From Desulfonatronum thioautotrophicum (GTDB lineage: Bacteria; Desulfobacterota; Desulfovibrionia; Desulfovibrionales; Desulfonatronaceae), in the NCBI RefSeq assembly GCF_000934745.1, contig NZ_KN882169.1:155110-219109 (forward strand): a DNA stretch of 64,000 nucleotides, written 5' to 3'. This document shows positions 52,724 through 60,018 of this stretch, piece after piece. Below the pieces are notes generated by a model, which saw only the letters and a program-made list of their open reading frames with translations, made no database searches and had not been told where the DNA came from. Numbering within the stretch: the first letter of the stretch is position 1; each line of letters begins with the position of its first letter. Both the position numbers and the translations under genes were made by a program.

Positions 52724-53506
52724 ATGACCGAACGTGACTTTGAAAACATTTTGGAGAGATATCCGGAATTGATCGAACCTGGGCTGTCGCTTCAAGGACG
52801 TCAACTTCCAATAAATGGTAAATTCATTGACCTGTTGTACATGGATCGACACGGGCAGAAACTCATCGTAGAATTGAAAATTGGAGCTATTCTCAGAAAT
52901 CATATCGGCCAACTCTTGGACTATGAAGGAGAAATTCTTGCACCTGACGATCCAACGGTGAGAGTCATGATCATAGGCAACCGCGTCCCTACGAATTTGA
53001 GACGTTCGTTGGAGCACCACGGATTTGAATGGAAGGAGTTATCCATATCTGAGCTTTACAGATTTCTAATAGATCAAAATGATACCGATTTTCTCCTCTA
53101 TTTTGCCGATGAAGAAATCCAGCATACATCTTGTGCAACACAAATAAAAAATGAATTTAAAAATATAGTTAAGCCAACAAGCACAATAATGGAAAGAGTA
53201 TTGACCGTCATGAGTACCAGGTCTTTTGGGGAAACTTTCTCCCGTAAACAGATCATTGACATGGTCCAGGGAGCATATCCTGAGATAAACAGGACGAGCG
53301 TTATACCTTCAGACTACTGCTACAACATAATCAACAAAGGAATAAAATTTCAATTTCATATTTTTGAATACATTGATAAAAATAAGTATAAATTTTTAGG
53401 TGCTGATTTCGACTACGATGGCCCAATTTATTGGAAAGGAAAGAAGGTAGGCGAATGGAGAGAAGGTGAAAATAAACCACGTTTGTCAGAAATTTTCAAT
53501 ATATAA
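52724..53506 (+). CDS. NucS/DUF91-like PD-(D/E)XK nuclease with a C-terminal helical domain
   Basis: 260 residues, start 5 bases after the DUF1016 relic. TERDFENILERYPELIEPGL leads to the catalytic core: IDLLYMDRHGQKLIVELKIG supplies Asp and Glu-x-Lys, and RNHIGQLLDYEGE is the downstream helix. RRSLEHHGFEWKEL closes the nuclease part. A second domain (FGETFSRKQIIDMVQGAYPE and the following YNIINKGI) looks like a DNA-binding winged helix. NucS-like enzymes cut mismatched or branched DNA; in this setting a restriction role is possible. GC content is far below that of the chromosome. Confidence 0.75.
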   Translation: MTERDFENILERYPELIEPGLSLQGRQLPINGKFIDLLYMDRHGQKLIVELKIGAILRNHIGQLLDYEGEILAPDDPTVRVMIIGNRVPTNLRRSLEHHGFEWKELSISELYRFLIDQNDTDFLLYFADEEIQHTSCATQIKNEFKNIVKPTSTIMERVLTVMSTRSFGETFSRKQIIDMVQGAYPEINRTSVIPSDYCYNIINKGIKFQFHIFEYIDKNKYKFLGADFDYDGPIYWKGKKVGEWREGENKPRLSEIFNI

Positions 53507-53602
53507 AATTTTTATTTCAAACATATTTTCTCTTTATATTGTATATTCATTGCATTATCGTGTGTAGTTTTTTTTGTTAATAATTTTTTGTATTTTTCAC
53601 AG

Positions 53603-53628
53603 TTGACATGAAATATTTTATTTATAGT
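53603..53628 (+). promoter_or_regulatory. Candidate promoter in the AT-rich gap before the HhH-like gene
   Basis: TTGACA at 53603-53608, with TATAGT (14-base spacer) or TAGTAA (16-base spacer) downstream, 29-35 bases before the ATG at 53657. Spacing is short, so this is tentative. Confidence 0.35.
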
Positions 53629-53656
53629 AAATGAATTTATATAGCAGGTGTTGTTT

Positions 53657-54277
53657 ATGAAAGTCAATTTTCAAGAAAATATCATCAACAAGTCGCAGGG
53701 AAAAAGAACTCCGTCAAGCGTTATAAAGTTTGATGAACTGAAACATTATATCAGAATATTCAAAGAAGTTGTTGATGTTAAGTCGCCAACCGATGCAGTT
53801 TCATTATGGGTTAATTCTGGTTTTTCACGTGACTATACTATCGAAGTCCTTTACTCTGTTATTGTTCGTTTTGGCGGTGGGCACAGAAATTGGGGTCGCT
53901 TTCATAAAGTTTACATATCAACACTGGACGATATCAATGCTTTCCTTGCCGAAGCGTATATAAAACGCCATGAGGATGTAGATAGTTTGAGATCCATTCT
54001 GAAAAACATCAAAGGGTTAGGAAGCCTTTCGTATTCAACAAAAATGCTGAGATTCTTGAATCCTAACTATGTTGTTTTGGACTCAATTCTTCAAGAAGAG
54101 TTATCCCTCAGCACTACAGACTATAAAATTTTTACAAATAATTGTCGTCGTATAGCTGAAATTCTAAACGTTGATCCTGTTGATGTCGAGAGTGGACTTT
54201 ATGCTTATGTACAAATTGCTAATCCTGATCAACGTCAGAAAATTTGGAAACAATATCAAAATAAAAAATTTCGCTAA
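53657..54277 (+). CDS. HhH-like DNA-binding protein of unknown function
   Basis: 206 residues from the ATG at 53657 with AGGTG 6 bases upstream. The segment SILKNIKGLGSLSYSTKMLR-FLNPNYVVLDS resembles the helix-hairpin-helix core of DNA-glycosylase-like proteins (hairpin Gly-Leu-Gly, then the helix ending in the conserved Asp). Upstream helices are rich in aromatic residues. No catalytic Lys is obvious at the usual place. The gene is AT-rich, like its neighbours, and sits between a NucS-like nuclease and a MITE. Confidence 0.55.
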   Translation: MKVNFQENIINKSQGKRTPSSVIKFDELKHYIRIFKEVVDVKSPTDAVSLWVNSGFSRDYTIEVLYSVIVRFGGGHRNWGRFHKVYISTLDDINAFLAEAYIKRHEDVDSLRSILKNIKGLGSLSYSTKMLRFLNPNYVVLDSILQEELSLSTTDYKIFTNNCRRIAEILNVDPVDVESGLYAYVQIANPDQRQKIWKQYQNKKFR

Positions 54278-54323
54278 GCGGCCATTTGTAAAATTTTATA
54301 TGCTAACCATAAATTCAATACAT

Positions 54324-54553
54324 GTAATAGTTTAGCGCTTTTCAACAATGTTGGAGCTGTAAATCGTAAATCGTAAAACGTTGAATTTTAATGATTTTAT
54401 GGAAGATAGCGAACCTGAGAAACCTTTTCGCATTGCGAAGTGTGACTCAACGTCGCACACGAGCAAACTTTTGTTTTTATTGTTTTTTTATGCCTTGCTG
54501 ATCCTGTATGTCGCCCCAATAAATCATTTTGTTGAAAAGCGCTAAACTATTAC
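54324..54553. mobile_element. 230-bp MITE with perfect 25-bp terminal inverted repeats
   Basis: The ends are GTAATAGTTTAGCGCTTTTC-AACAA (54324-54348) and its exact complement (54529-54553). Both flanks carry the same 8 bases, CAATACAT (54316-54323 and 54554-54561), which reads as a target-site duplication. The interior has no gene. This is the structure of a non-autonomous transposon moved by a DDE transposase encoded elsewhere. Confidence 0.85.
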
Positions 54554-54583
54554 CAATACATGCTTATGCGAGTATAAAAATGA

Positions 54584-54967
54584 ATGATATTAAAATTGAC
54601 CAAAAAAGTAATTCTTGTTCGAATCAATAAAATGTTCAGAGAAGGAATGTCTGAAGAAGAAATGTATGAATCTACTCGAGGTGTGTGGAGAGTTGGACCT
54701 AGAAGGAATGATGCTGATTATGCATTTACATTATATAATGGTATAGTCAGAGAGGTCTTCTTCATACATCAATGGCATCCTGCCTGCACTCTGGAATACA
54801 AAACACGTGTCATCGGTGCCATTAAAAAAGTTGATATTACGAACAGATGGGAATTCGAGGGAGAGGTTGCTGAAGAGCGTATTCGAAATAAATACATTCA
54901 TAAATCCGTGAAGCATTATTTACCAGGCTACGGCGGAGCAAACCCAATTATTTATGTGAACTGCTGA
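54584..54967 (+). CDS. Small conserved protein of unknown function in defence context
   Basis: 127 residues. The pattern ILVRINKMFREGMSEEEMYE-STRGVWRVG, DYAFTLYNGIVREVFFIHQW-HPA, EYKTR, RWEFEGEVAEERIRNKYIHK-SVKHYLPGYGGANPI.YVNC is compact and looks conserved from end to end, with the charged, aromatic make-up of a PUA-like nucleic-acid-binding fold. I recognise the type as one that recurs near restriction and HNH genes but cannot name a function. The start region lies just downstream of the MITE, so its original promoter may have been displaced. Confidence 0.6.
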   Translation: MILKLTKKVILVRINKMFREGMSEEEMYESTRGVWRVGPRRNDADYAFTLYNGIVREVFFIHQWHPACTLEYKTRVIGAIKKVDITNRWEFEGEVAEERIRNKYIHKSVKHYLPGYGGANPIIYVNC

Positions 54968-54992
54968 ATAATGCCCTTCAAAGGAGTTGACA

Positions 54993-55403
54993 GTGCAACC
55001 ATGGCTCAAGCTCATTGGATCTTCTGACAATCCTGTCCGTGGCTGGGATAAGGAATACATAGGATTTCGCAAATCGAACAAGCCTGGAATCCGCCTTGGA
55101 GATCACGTCTTTCTTTATGCTCCTGGCGGCAGCAGGCGCATCTTTGCTCTTGCCGAGGCCGTTGCCAACCCAGAGCCTGACCCTGATTACAGCCCCATTG
55201 CGGAGGGCAGTTGTCAGTGGAGGGTGAAGGTTCGATACCTTGTCAATTTGCCAGTGGATTCAGGCATTCTCATCGAGGAAGCGAATACAGGCAGCCGTAA
55301 TCTGGCCCATTCGGTACGACAGCAATCGCATATCAAGCTAAAGCCTGACGAATATATGATGGCCAAGAGCAAGCTGGAAGCAAAAAATGATTCATTTCAA
55401 TGA
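54993..55403 (+). CDS. EVE-domain (modified-base reader) protein
   Basis: 136 residues from a GTG at 54993, 6 bases after AAAGGAG; an upstream TTG would touch the ribosome site. PWLKLIGSSDNPVRGWDKEY, the GIRLGDHVFLYAPGGSRRIF-ALAEA strand pair and RVKVRYLVNL are typical of the EVE/PUA fold, which reads modified cytosines or other modified bases. EVE proteins are often paired with nucleases in modification-dependent restriction. GC content rises again here. Confidence 0.72.
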   Translation: MQPWLKLIGSSDNPVRGWDKEYIGFRKSNKPGIRLGDHVFLYAPGGSRRIFALAEAVANPEPDPDYSPIAEGSCQWRVKVRYLVNLPVDSGILIEEANTGSRNLAHSVRQQSHIKLKPDEYMMAKSKLEAKNDSFQ

Positions 55404-55449
55404 ATTGAAGAATCATGTTGAATAATCTCAACGAAAAGGTGCCGAAGAC

Positions 55450-56014
55450 ATGAGGGAGAAGTCCGACCGACTCCCTGCTGACTACGCCAGGCTGCTGGCC
55501 GACATCAGGCAGCGCGTGCGGTACGCCCAGACCAGCGCCATGCTGGCGGTCAACGCGGATTTGATCCGTCTTTACTGGGAAATCGGCTCGCTGATTGATG
55601 CCCGCCAAAACAAGGAAGGCTGGGGCGCTGGCGTTATTCCCAGGCTTGCTCGCGATCTGCACAACGAATTGCCCGAAGAAAAAGGTTTTTCCGAGCGCAA
55701 TATCAAGCGGATGTTGGCATTCTATCGGGAATACCCTCACCTGGAATTTGTGCCGCGACCTGTGGCACAAACAGGCCCTCCCCCAAAAGTGCCACAGGCT
55801 GTGGCACAAATGAACGATGCGAAGAAGCGGCTTGCCGCTCTTGATTCTCTGTCAGCAACCCAATCGCGTCTTGGCGGAATACGCCTTGCGCGGCATGGAC
55901 AAACCCATCGGCGTTTCCGGCTTTGAGCTGACACGGGCCTTGCCGGAATCGTTGAAAAGCAGTCTGCCGACCATCGAAGAGATCGAGCAGGAACTGGAGG
56001 GGAAGGAAGCATGA
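55450..56014 (+). pseudogene. DUF1016 (PDDEXK nuclease family) gene with internal deletion and frameshift
   Basis: It starts like the family (DYARLLADIRQRVRYAQTSA-MLAVNADLIRLYWEIGSLID, GVIPRLARDLHNELPEEKGF). After about 120 residues the central region and nuclease core are missing. The C-terminal end continues in another frame (NRVLAEYALRGMDKPIGVSG, SSLPTIEEIEQELEGKEA) up to 56014, where it overlaps the next gene. It was probably once the first gene or a neighbour of the operon that follows. Confidence 0.75.
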
Positions 56015-56193
56015 AGCTGTCCACCGACGACAAACGAATGCTGGAAGATTTGTGCCGGGAAAACGGCGTGAGCGCCGAAAAGGTGCTCAAGCTTCTGGAT
56101 ACTGTGCGCGACTATGAATTCAAGGAACGCCGTACCGGGATTTATGACGCACTGCGAGAAATTCTGAAGAGCGAACAGGGAGCCAGGACATGA
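56011..56193 (+). CDS. DNA-modification-system-associated small protein
   Basis: 60 residues: DDKRMLEDLCRENGVSAEKV-LKLLDTVRDYEFKERRTGIY-DALREILKS. The predicted fold is two or three helices. Short proteins of this pattern are found beside phosphorothioation-type (Dnd/Dpt-like) and related modification genes. It overlaps both the DUF1016 relic and the next gene by 4 bases, so it is first in a translationally coupled operon. Its last 12 codons are repeated at 57339 before the second adaptor gene. Confidence 0.75.
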   Translation: MKLSTDDKRMLEDLCRENGVSAEKVLKLLDTVRDYEFKERRTGIYDALREILKSEQGART

Positions 56194-56828
56194 TTTCCGA
56201 GTCTGATGTCGAACGATTTGCGCGGGAGCCGGGTCTGTTGGTGGAACTGTGCCGGGAAGTGGTGGCATGGCTGGACAACGAGGTCGTGGATGATGAAAAA
56301 ACAGCCATGAAAGCCCAGCTTCGCGAGATAGCCCGTGCCGTCGATAACCTCGAAAGACATGGCATACCGGTTCCCGAGCCATTACGAGCCGAAAAGATAC
56401 GCCTTGTAGCGCTTCTGGAGGGGAACGCAAAAGCAGTGCATGCTCTCCAGAGTTTGACTGATGGGCTGGAGGGGGTGGTCAACGATCTTAAAAGTAGGAG
56501 TGGGAACGTTCATGAGGTAGCCACTGAAAAAAAGCAGCGTTCCAAGCGTTCCAAGCTGCCAAAAACGGATTATGGAACGCTGCGCCAGATGATCGTTGAG
56601 GTTTTACGTAGCAAGGGAGGTCGGGCAAGAGTGGTTGAAGTTGTGGATGGAGTTGGCGAGCGGTTACAAGGGCAGTTGCTGCCTGGCGACCTTGAAGTGC
56701 GCCAAGACGGAAAAACACCTGTCTGGCGAAATAATGTTCAATGGACACGCTTGAGGATGGTCCAAGACGGAGCTTTACGCAATGACTCTCCAAATGGCAT
56801 TTGGGAATTGAGCGAGGATCGCCGATGA
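56190..56828 (+). CDS. Adaptor-like protein 1: helical N-terminus plus Mrr_N-like winged helix
   Basis: 212 residues. The N-terminal half (SDVERFAREPGLLVELCREV, then KAQLREIARAVDNLERHGIP-VPEPLRAEKIRL) is a helical coil. After a charged linker, residues about 125-210 form a winged helix (TLRQMIVEVLRSKGGRARVV, LLPGDLEVR.DGK, WTRLRMVQDGALR, GIWELSE) like the N-terminal domain of Mrr restriction enzymes, but no nuclease domain follows. A paralogue is at 57379 and the coil alone recurs at 61553. It probably recognises DNA or links other subunits. Confidence 0.7.
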   Translation: MISESDVERFAREPGLLVELCREVVAWLDNEVVDDEKTAMKAQLREIARAVDNLERHGIPVPEPLRAEKIRLVALLEGNAKAVHALQSLTDGLEGVVNDLKSRSGNVHEVATEKKQRSKRSKLPKTDYGTLRQMIVEVLRSKGGRARVVEVVDGVGERLQGQLLPGDLEVRQDGKTPVWRNNVQWTRLRMVQDGALRNDSPNGIWELSEDRR

Positions 56829-57304
56829 ACTGCGTACGCCAACTACGACCAATGTCTGACCAGGAAGCGGTTTTAAAAAATGCTGCGAAGCATAAGAAAA
56901 TCGTGCTTATTTCTTGTGCAAACCAAAAGTTGCAGCATCAAGCAAAGGCAAAGGATATTTATGTAAGCACACTTTTCAAGCTCAATCTTAAATATGCAAT
57001 TAGCATCAATCCAGACGAAATTTACATTATTTCTGCAAAATATGGACTTTTGAATATAGAGAAGGAAATTGAACCATACGACCAAACGCTTAACAATATG
57101 CGAATAGCTGAAATCAAAGAGTGGTCGAAGAAAGTTCTCATGCAAATTGATTCAGTTGCCTCTCTAGAAAATGACGAGTTTATATTTCTTGCTGGCGAAA
57201 GATACAGAAAGTTTTTGCTACCTTACATCAATCAAACTCTTGTTCCTTTTAAGGGTTTGCGCATAGGTGAGCAGCAGAAGAGGCTGAAGGAATTGACAAC
57301 ATGA
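56825..57304 (+). CDS. DUF6884-domain protein
   Basis: 159 residues from the ATG overlapping the previous stop (an internal ATG at 56852 is an alternative). IVLISCANQKLQHQAKAKDI-YVSTLFKL, IYIISAKYGLLNIEKEIEPY-DQTLNNM and FLAGERYRKFLLPYI define the family, distantly related to YaaA/DUF328. Members are frequent in base-modification and defence clusters; their activity is unproven. The gene is AT-rich and sits between two adaptor paralogues whose 5' ends are nearly identical, suggesting capture between direct repeats. Confidence 0.75.
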   Translation: MNCVRQLRPMSDQEAVLKNAAKHKKIVLISCANQKLQHQAKAKDIYVSTLFKLNLKYAISINPDEIYIISAKYGLLNIEKEIEPYDQTLNNMRIAEIKEWSKKVLMQIDSVASLENDEFIFLAGERYRKFLLPYINQTLVPFKGLRIGEQQKRLKELTT

Positions 57305-57338
57305 GCAGGGAAGGTTCTTTGCATCAAGAATTATGAGG

Positions 57339-57459
57339 CTTTGCAGGATATTCTGAAGAGCGAACAGGGAGCCAGGACATGATTTCCGAATCTGAGGTTG
57401 AACGATTTGTGAAGGAGCCGGGTCTGTTGGTGGAACTGTGCCGGGAAGTGGTGAAAGGG
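57339..57459 (+). repeat. Direct repeat of 56150-56270 across the adaptor starts
   Basis: About 120 bases, covering the last codons of the 60-residue protein gene and the first 27 codons of the adaptor, are repeated 1189 bases downstream with few mismatches (for example ATTCTGAAGAGCGAACAGGG in both). Confidence 0.85.
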
Positions 57460-58026
57460 TTGGGCGTTGGGACTGAAAGGCACGAGACGGCGGCCATGGA
57501 AATTCAGTTGCGGGAGATTGCCCGGACCATTGAGAAGCTGGACAAGCAAGGGGTGTCGGTTCCGGAGGCATTTAGAGCGGAAAAAACTCGCCTGGCGGCC
57601 GCATTGGGAACTCATGCCGAAGCTGATCAAGTTTTCAGCGGTTTGGCTGATGGACTGGAAGACGTGCTCCAGGACATCAGGGCGCATATCGGTCGCACGT
57701 CACAGTTGCGGAAGGCGAATACAGCGTACGTTGATCGTTCTCGTTCAGAATCTTCAAAAACAGGTCAGCATGTATTTCGGCAGCTCATTATCGATGCGTT
57801 GCAGCACCTCGGCGGTTCCGCTCATAAACGAGATATCTACAAGGAAATTGAAAGAAAATACGCTAATCACTTCCTGCCTGGCGATCTTGAATACCTTCCG
57901 GATGGCAAGCGAATTTCTTGGGAGAACCGCTGCGACTGGGTGGGCATGACGTTGCAAAAGGACGGGCTGCTCAAGAAAATGGACAGTCCGAGAGGGTTTT
58001 GGAAACTCAGCGAGGGCCACCAATGA
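57379..58026 (+). CDS. Adaptor-like protein 2: paralogue of adaptor 1
   Basis: 215 residues, same two-part structure as 56190. The N-terminus is almost identical (ISESEVERFVKEPGLLVELC-REVV), the coil is diverged (LREIARTIEKLDKQGVSVPE-AFRAEKTRL), and the winged helix has HVFRQLIIDALQHLGGSAHK, FLPGDLEYLPDGK, WVGMTLQKDGLLKK, GFWKLSE. The strong difference between nearly identical starts and diverged ends points to gene conversion or a partial duplication. Coupled to dndD by ATGA. Confidence 0.72.
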   Translation: MISESEVERFVKEPGLLVELCREVVKGLGVGTERHETAAMEIQLREIARTIEKLDKQGVSVPEAFRAEKTRLAAALGTHAEADQVFSGLADGLEDVLQDIRAHIGRTSQLRKANTAYVDRSRSESSKTGQHVFRQLIIDALQHLGGSAHKRDIYKEIERKYANHFLPGDLEYLPDGKRISWENRCDWVGMTLQKDGLLKKMDSPRGFWKLSEGHQ

Positions 58027-60014
58027 AATTCATCAAACTGACCATTGAGAACTACAAATCCTTCCAGTTTGCCACGGAGATTCCCTTTCCGGTTGCCGAT
58101 GACGGGCGGAGCATTTTTTTGATTGGCGGGATGAACGGCGCGGGAAAGACGTCGATCATGGAGGCGATCAATTTCTGTTTGTACGGGGCCAAGCAGGACG
58201 AGATTTTTCGGAGCGTCAATCGGCGGGAAAAGGCCAGGGGCAATGCCAATGTTGTCTTTGAACTGGTCATGGAGATGGATGACGGCGACGAGCTGATCGT
58301 CAAGCGATCCTGGAGCGCCGGGGCTGTGGCCGAGCCCAAGCCCCGCGACCTTGCCGAGCGGCTGGTCGTGGTTCGCGGGGGCAAGCGGGTTTCGGTGCAG
58401 AATCGGGAAATGTGGCAGGAGTATATCCGCACGGCCATCCCGCCGGGGATAACGCAGTTCTTTTTTTTCGACGGCGAAAAGATTCAGGAAATCGCCGCGG
58501 ACGATCATTCCGAGGTCCGGCTGAAATCCTCCCTGGAAGCGGCCCTGGGCATCCAGCATATCAACCGCTTGGCTGCCGATCTGACCTACATCAAGCAGGA
58601 AGAGCGCAAGGGGTTTGTGGCGATTTCCGACGAGGACATGGAGTTCAAGCAGAGCGAGCTGAAAAAGGAGCGCGGCAAGCTTGGCCGCAAACAGGCGGAA
58701 CGTTCGGAGCTGCAGGCGGAATTGGAGGATTTTCAGGAGCAGTTGGCTGAGGCCAAAAAACGATTCGGGGCGGCCTTTCATGCGGAGCCGGATAGCCGGG
58801 AAGCCCTGCGCGCCCAGGAAAAACAGCGCATCCAGATTGCCAATCGCCTGGCCCAGGTGGAGAGCGAAATCCGCGCTCTTTGTGAGCAGGTTCTGCCGTA
58901 TGCCCTGGCCGGCAGGCTTTTTGACGACATCCGCGAGCAGATCGAAAAGGAACGGGATTCCTCCACCGGGGCGGTCATCCGCGAACATGCCGCGGAGCTG
59001 GCCCAGCGTCTGGTCCGGGTGGTGGAGGAGCCGGAGCCCATTTACCGGGAAAGGCTCTCCCCGGAAAAGATGCTGGAACTGGAACGGCGCATCGTGCGTC
59101 TGCTCCAGGAGGGAGAGGGCGGAAACGATGTGCCCAAGATGCTCAATCTCTCGGACCGGGACGCCGCACGGGTACTCAACCAGATGGAGACCGTGGAGCG
59201 CAGCGAGGTGTTCCTGATTCAGCCGCTATTGGAGGAAAAGCGCGAGCTGGAGGCCCAGGCGCGGACCCTGATCGGCTTGAGCGGGCTGGGCGGGATGAGC
59301 GAGTCGGAGCGGGAGCTGTTCGATCAGCTTCAGGCTGAAATGGAGAGCTGTTCGGCCCAGGTCGGGCGCAAGACCGAGCAATTGCGGTTGGTGGAGGAAG
59401 ACATTTTCAGCCTGGAGAAGCGGATCAGCGAGATCGAGATGGAAATTGAAAAGCTCTTCGCCAGGCACAGCGTCTCAAAAGAGCGAGCGGAATTTATTGA
59501 GGAATGCGACGCCATCGCCGGGGTGCTGAACCAGTTCATCATTCGTCTGCGCAAGAACAAGGTCCAACTGCTGCAGGAAAAGACCTTTGAGATGTACCGC
59601 CGCCTTTCCAGTCGCGGGGGGTTGATCAAGGACATCCTGATCAACGACAAAACCTACGAAGTACGGATTTTGGATCGCAGCGGCCACGAGATCAGGAAGT
59701 CCGGACTTTCAGCGGGAGAGAAAGAAGTCTTTGCCGTGTCCCTGCTCTGGGGCTTGGCCCAGACCAGCCAGCTCAAGCTGCCCATCATCATCGACACCCC
59801 GCTTTCCCGGCTGGACAGCATGCACCGGGACAACATCGTGACCAACTATTTCCCCAATGCCGGGGAACAGGTGGTGATCCTTTCCACGGACACGGAAATC
59901 GACGCCGACTACTACCGGAAGTTGCGGCCGCACTTGAGCGGGGCCGGCCGCCTCGTCTTTGACCAGCGGCAGGAGCTGACGACTTTTTCCACTGGATATT
60001 TCTGGGAGAAATAA
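58023..60014 (+). CDS. dndD: DndD-like SMC/Rad50-type ATPase
   Basis: 663 residues from the ATG at 58023; the frame is open further upstream but inside the preceding gene. Walker A is IGGMNGAGKTSIMEAINFCL, and QFFFFDGEKIQEIA is the DndD hallmark. A long coiled coil fills the middle. The ABC signature is GLSAGEKEVFAVSLLWGLAQ and Walker B with D-loop is LPIIIDTPLSRLDSMHRDNI. DndD is an ATPase of DNA phosphorothioation systems. Its usual partners DndC (sulfurtransferase-like), DndB and cysteine desulfurase are not in this window. Confidence 0.85.
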   Translation: MKFIKLTIENYKSFQFATEIPFPVADDGRSIFLIGGMNGAGKTSIMEAINFCLYGAKQDEIFRSVNRREKARGNANVVFELVMEMDDGDELIVKRSWSAGAVAEPKPRDLAERLVVVRGGKRVSVQNREMWQEYIRTAIPPGITQFFFFDGEKIQEIAADDHSEVRLKSSLEAALGIQHINRLAADLTYIKQEERKGFVAISDEDMEFKQSELKKERGKLGRKQAERSELQAELEDFQEQLAEAKKRFGAAFHAEPDSREALRAQEKQRIQIANRLAQVESEIRALCEQVLPYALAGRLFDDIREQIEKERDSSTGAVIREHAAELAQRLVRVVEEPEPIYRERLSPEKMLELERRIVRLLQEGEGGNDVPKMLNLSDRDAARVLNQMETVERSEVFLIQPLLEEKRELEAQARTLIGLSGLGGMSESERELFDQLQAEMESCSAQVGRKTEQLRLVEEDIFSLEKRISEIEMEIEKLFARHSVSKERAEFIEECDAIAGVLNQFIIRLRKNKVQLLQEKTFEMYRRLSSRGGLIKDILINDKTYEVRILDRSGHEIRKSGLSAGEKEVFAVSLLWGLAQTSQLKLPIIIDTPLSRLDSMHRDNIVTNYFPNAGEQVVILSTDTEIDADYYRKLRPHLSGAGRLVFDQRQELTTFSTGYFWEK

Positions 60015-60018
60015 GACC

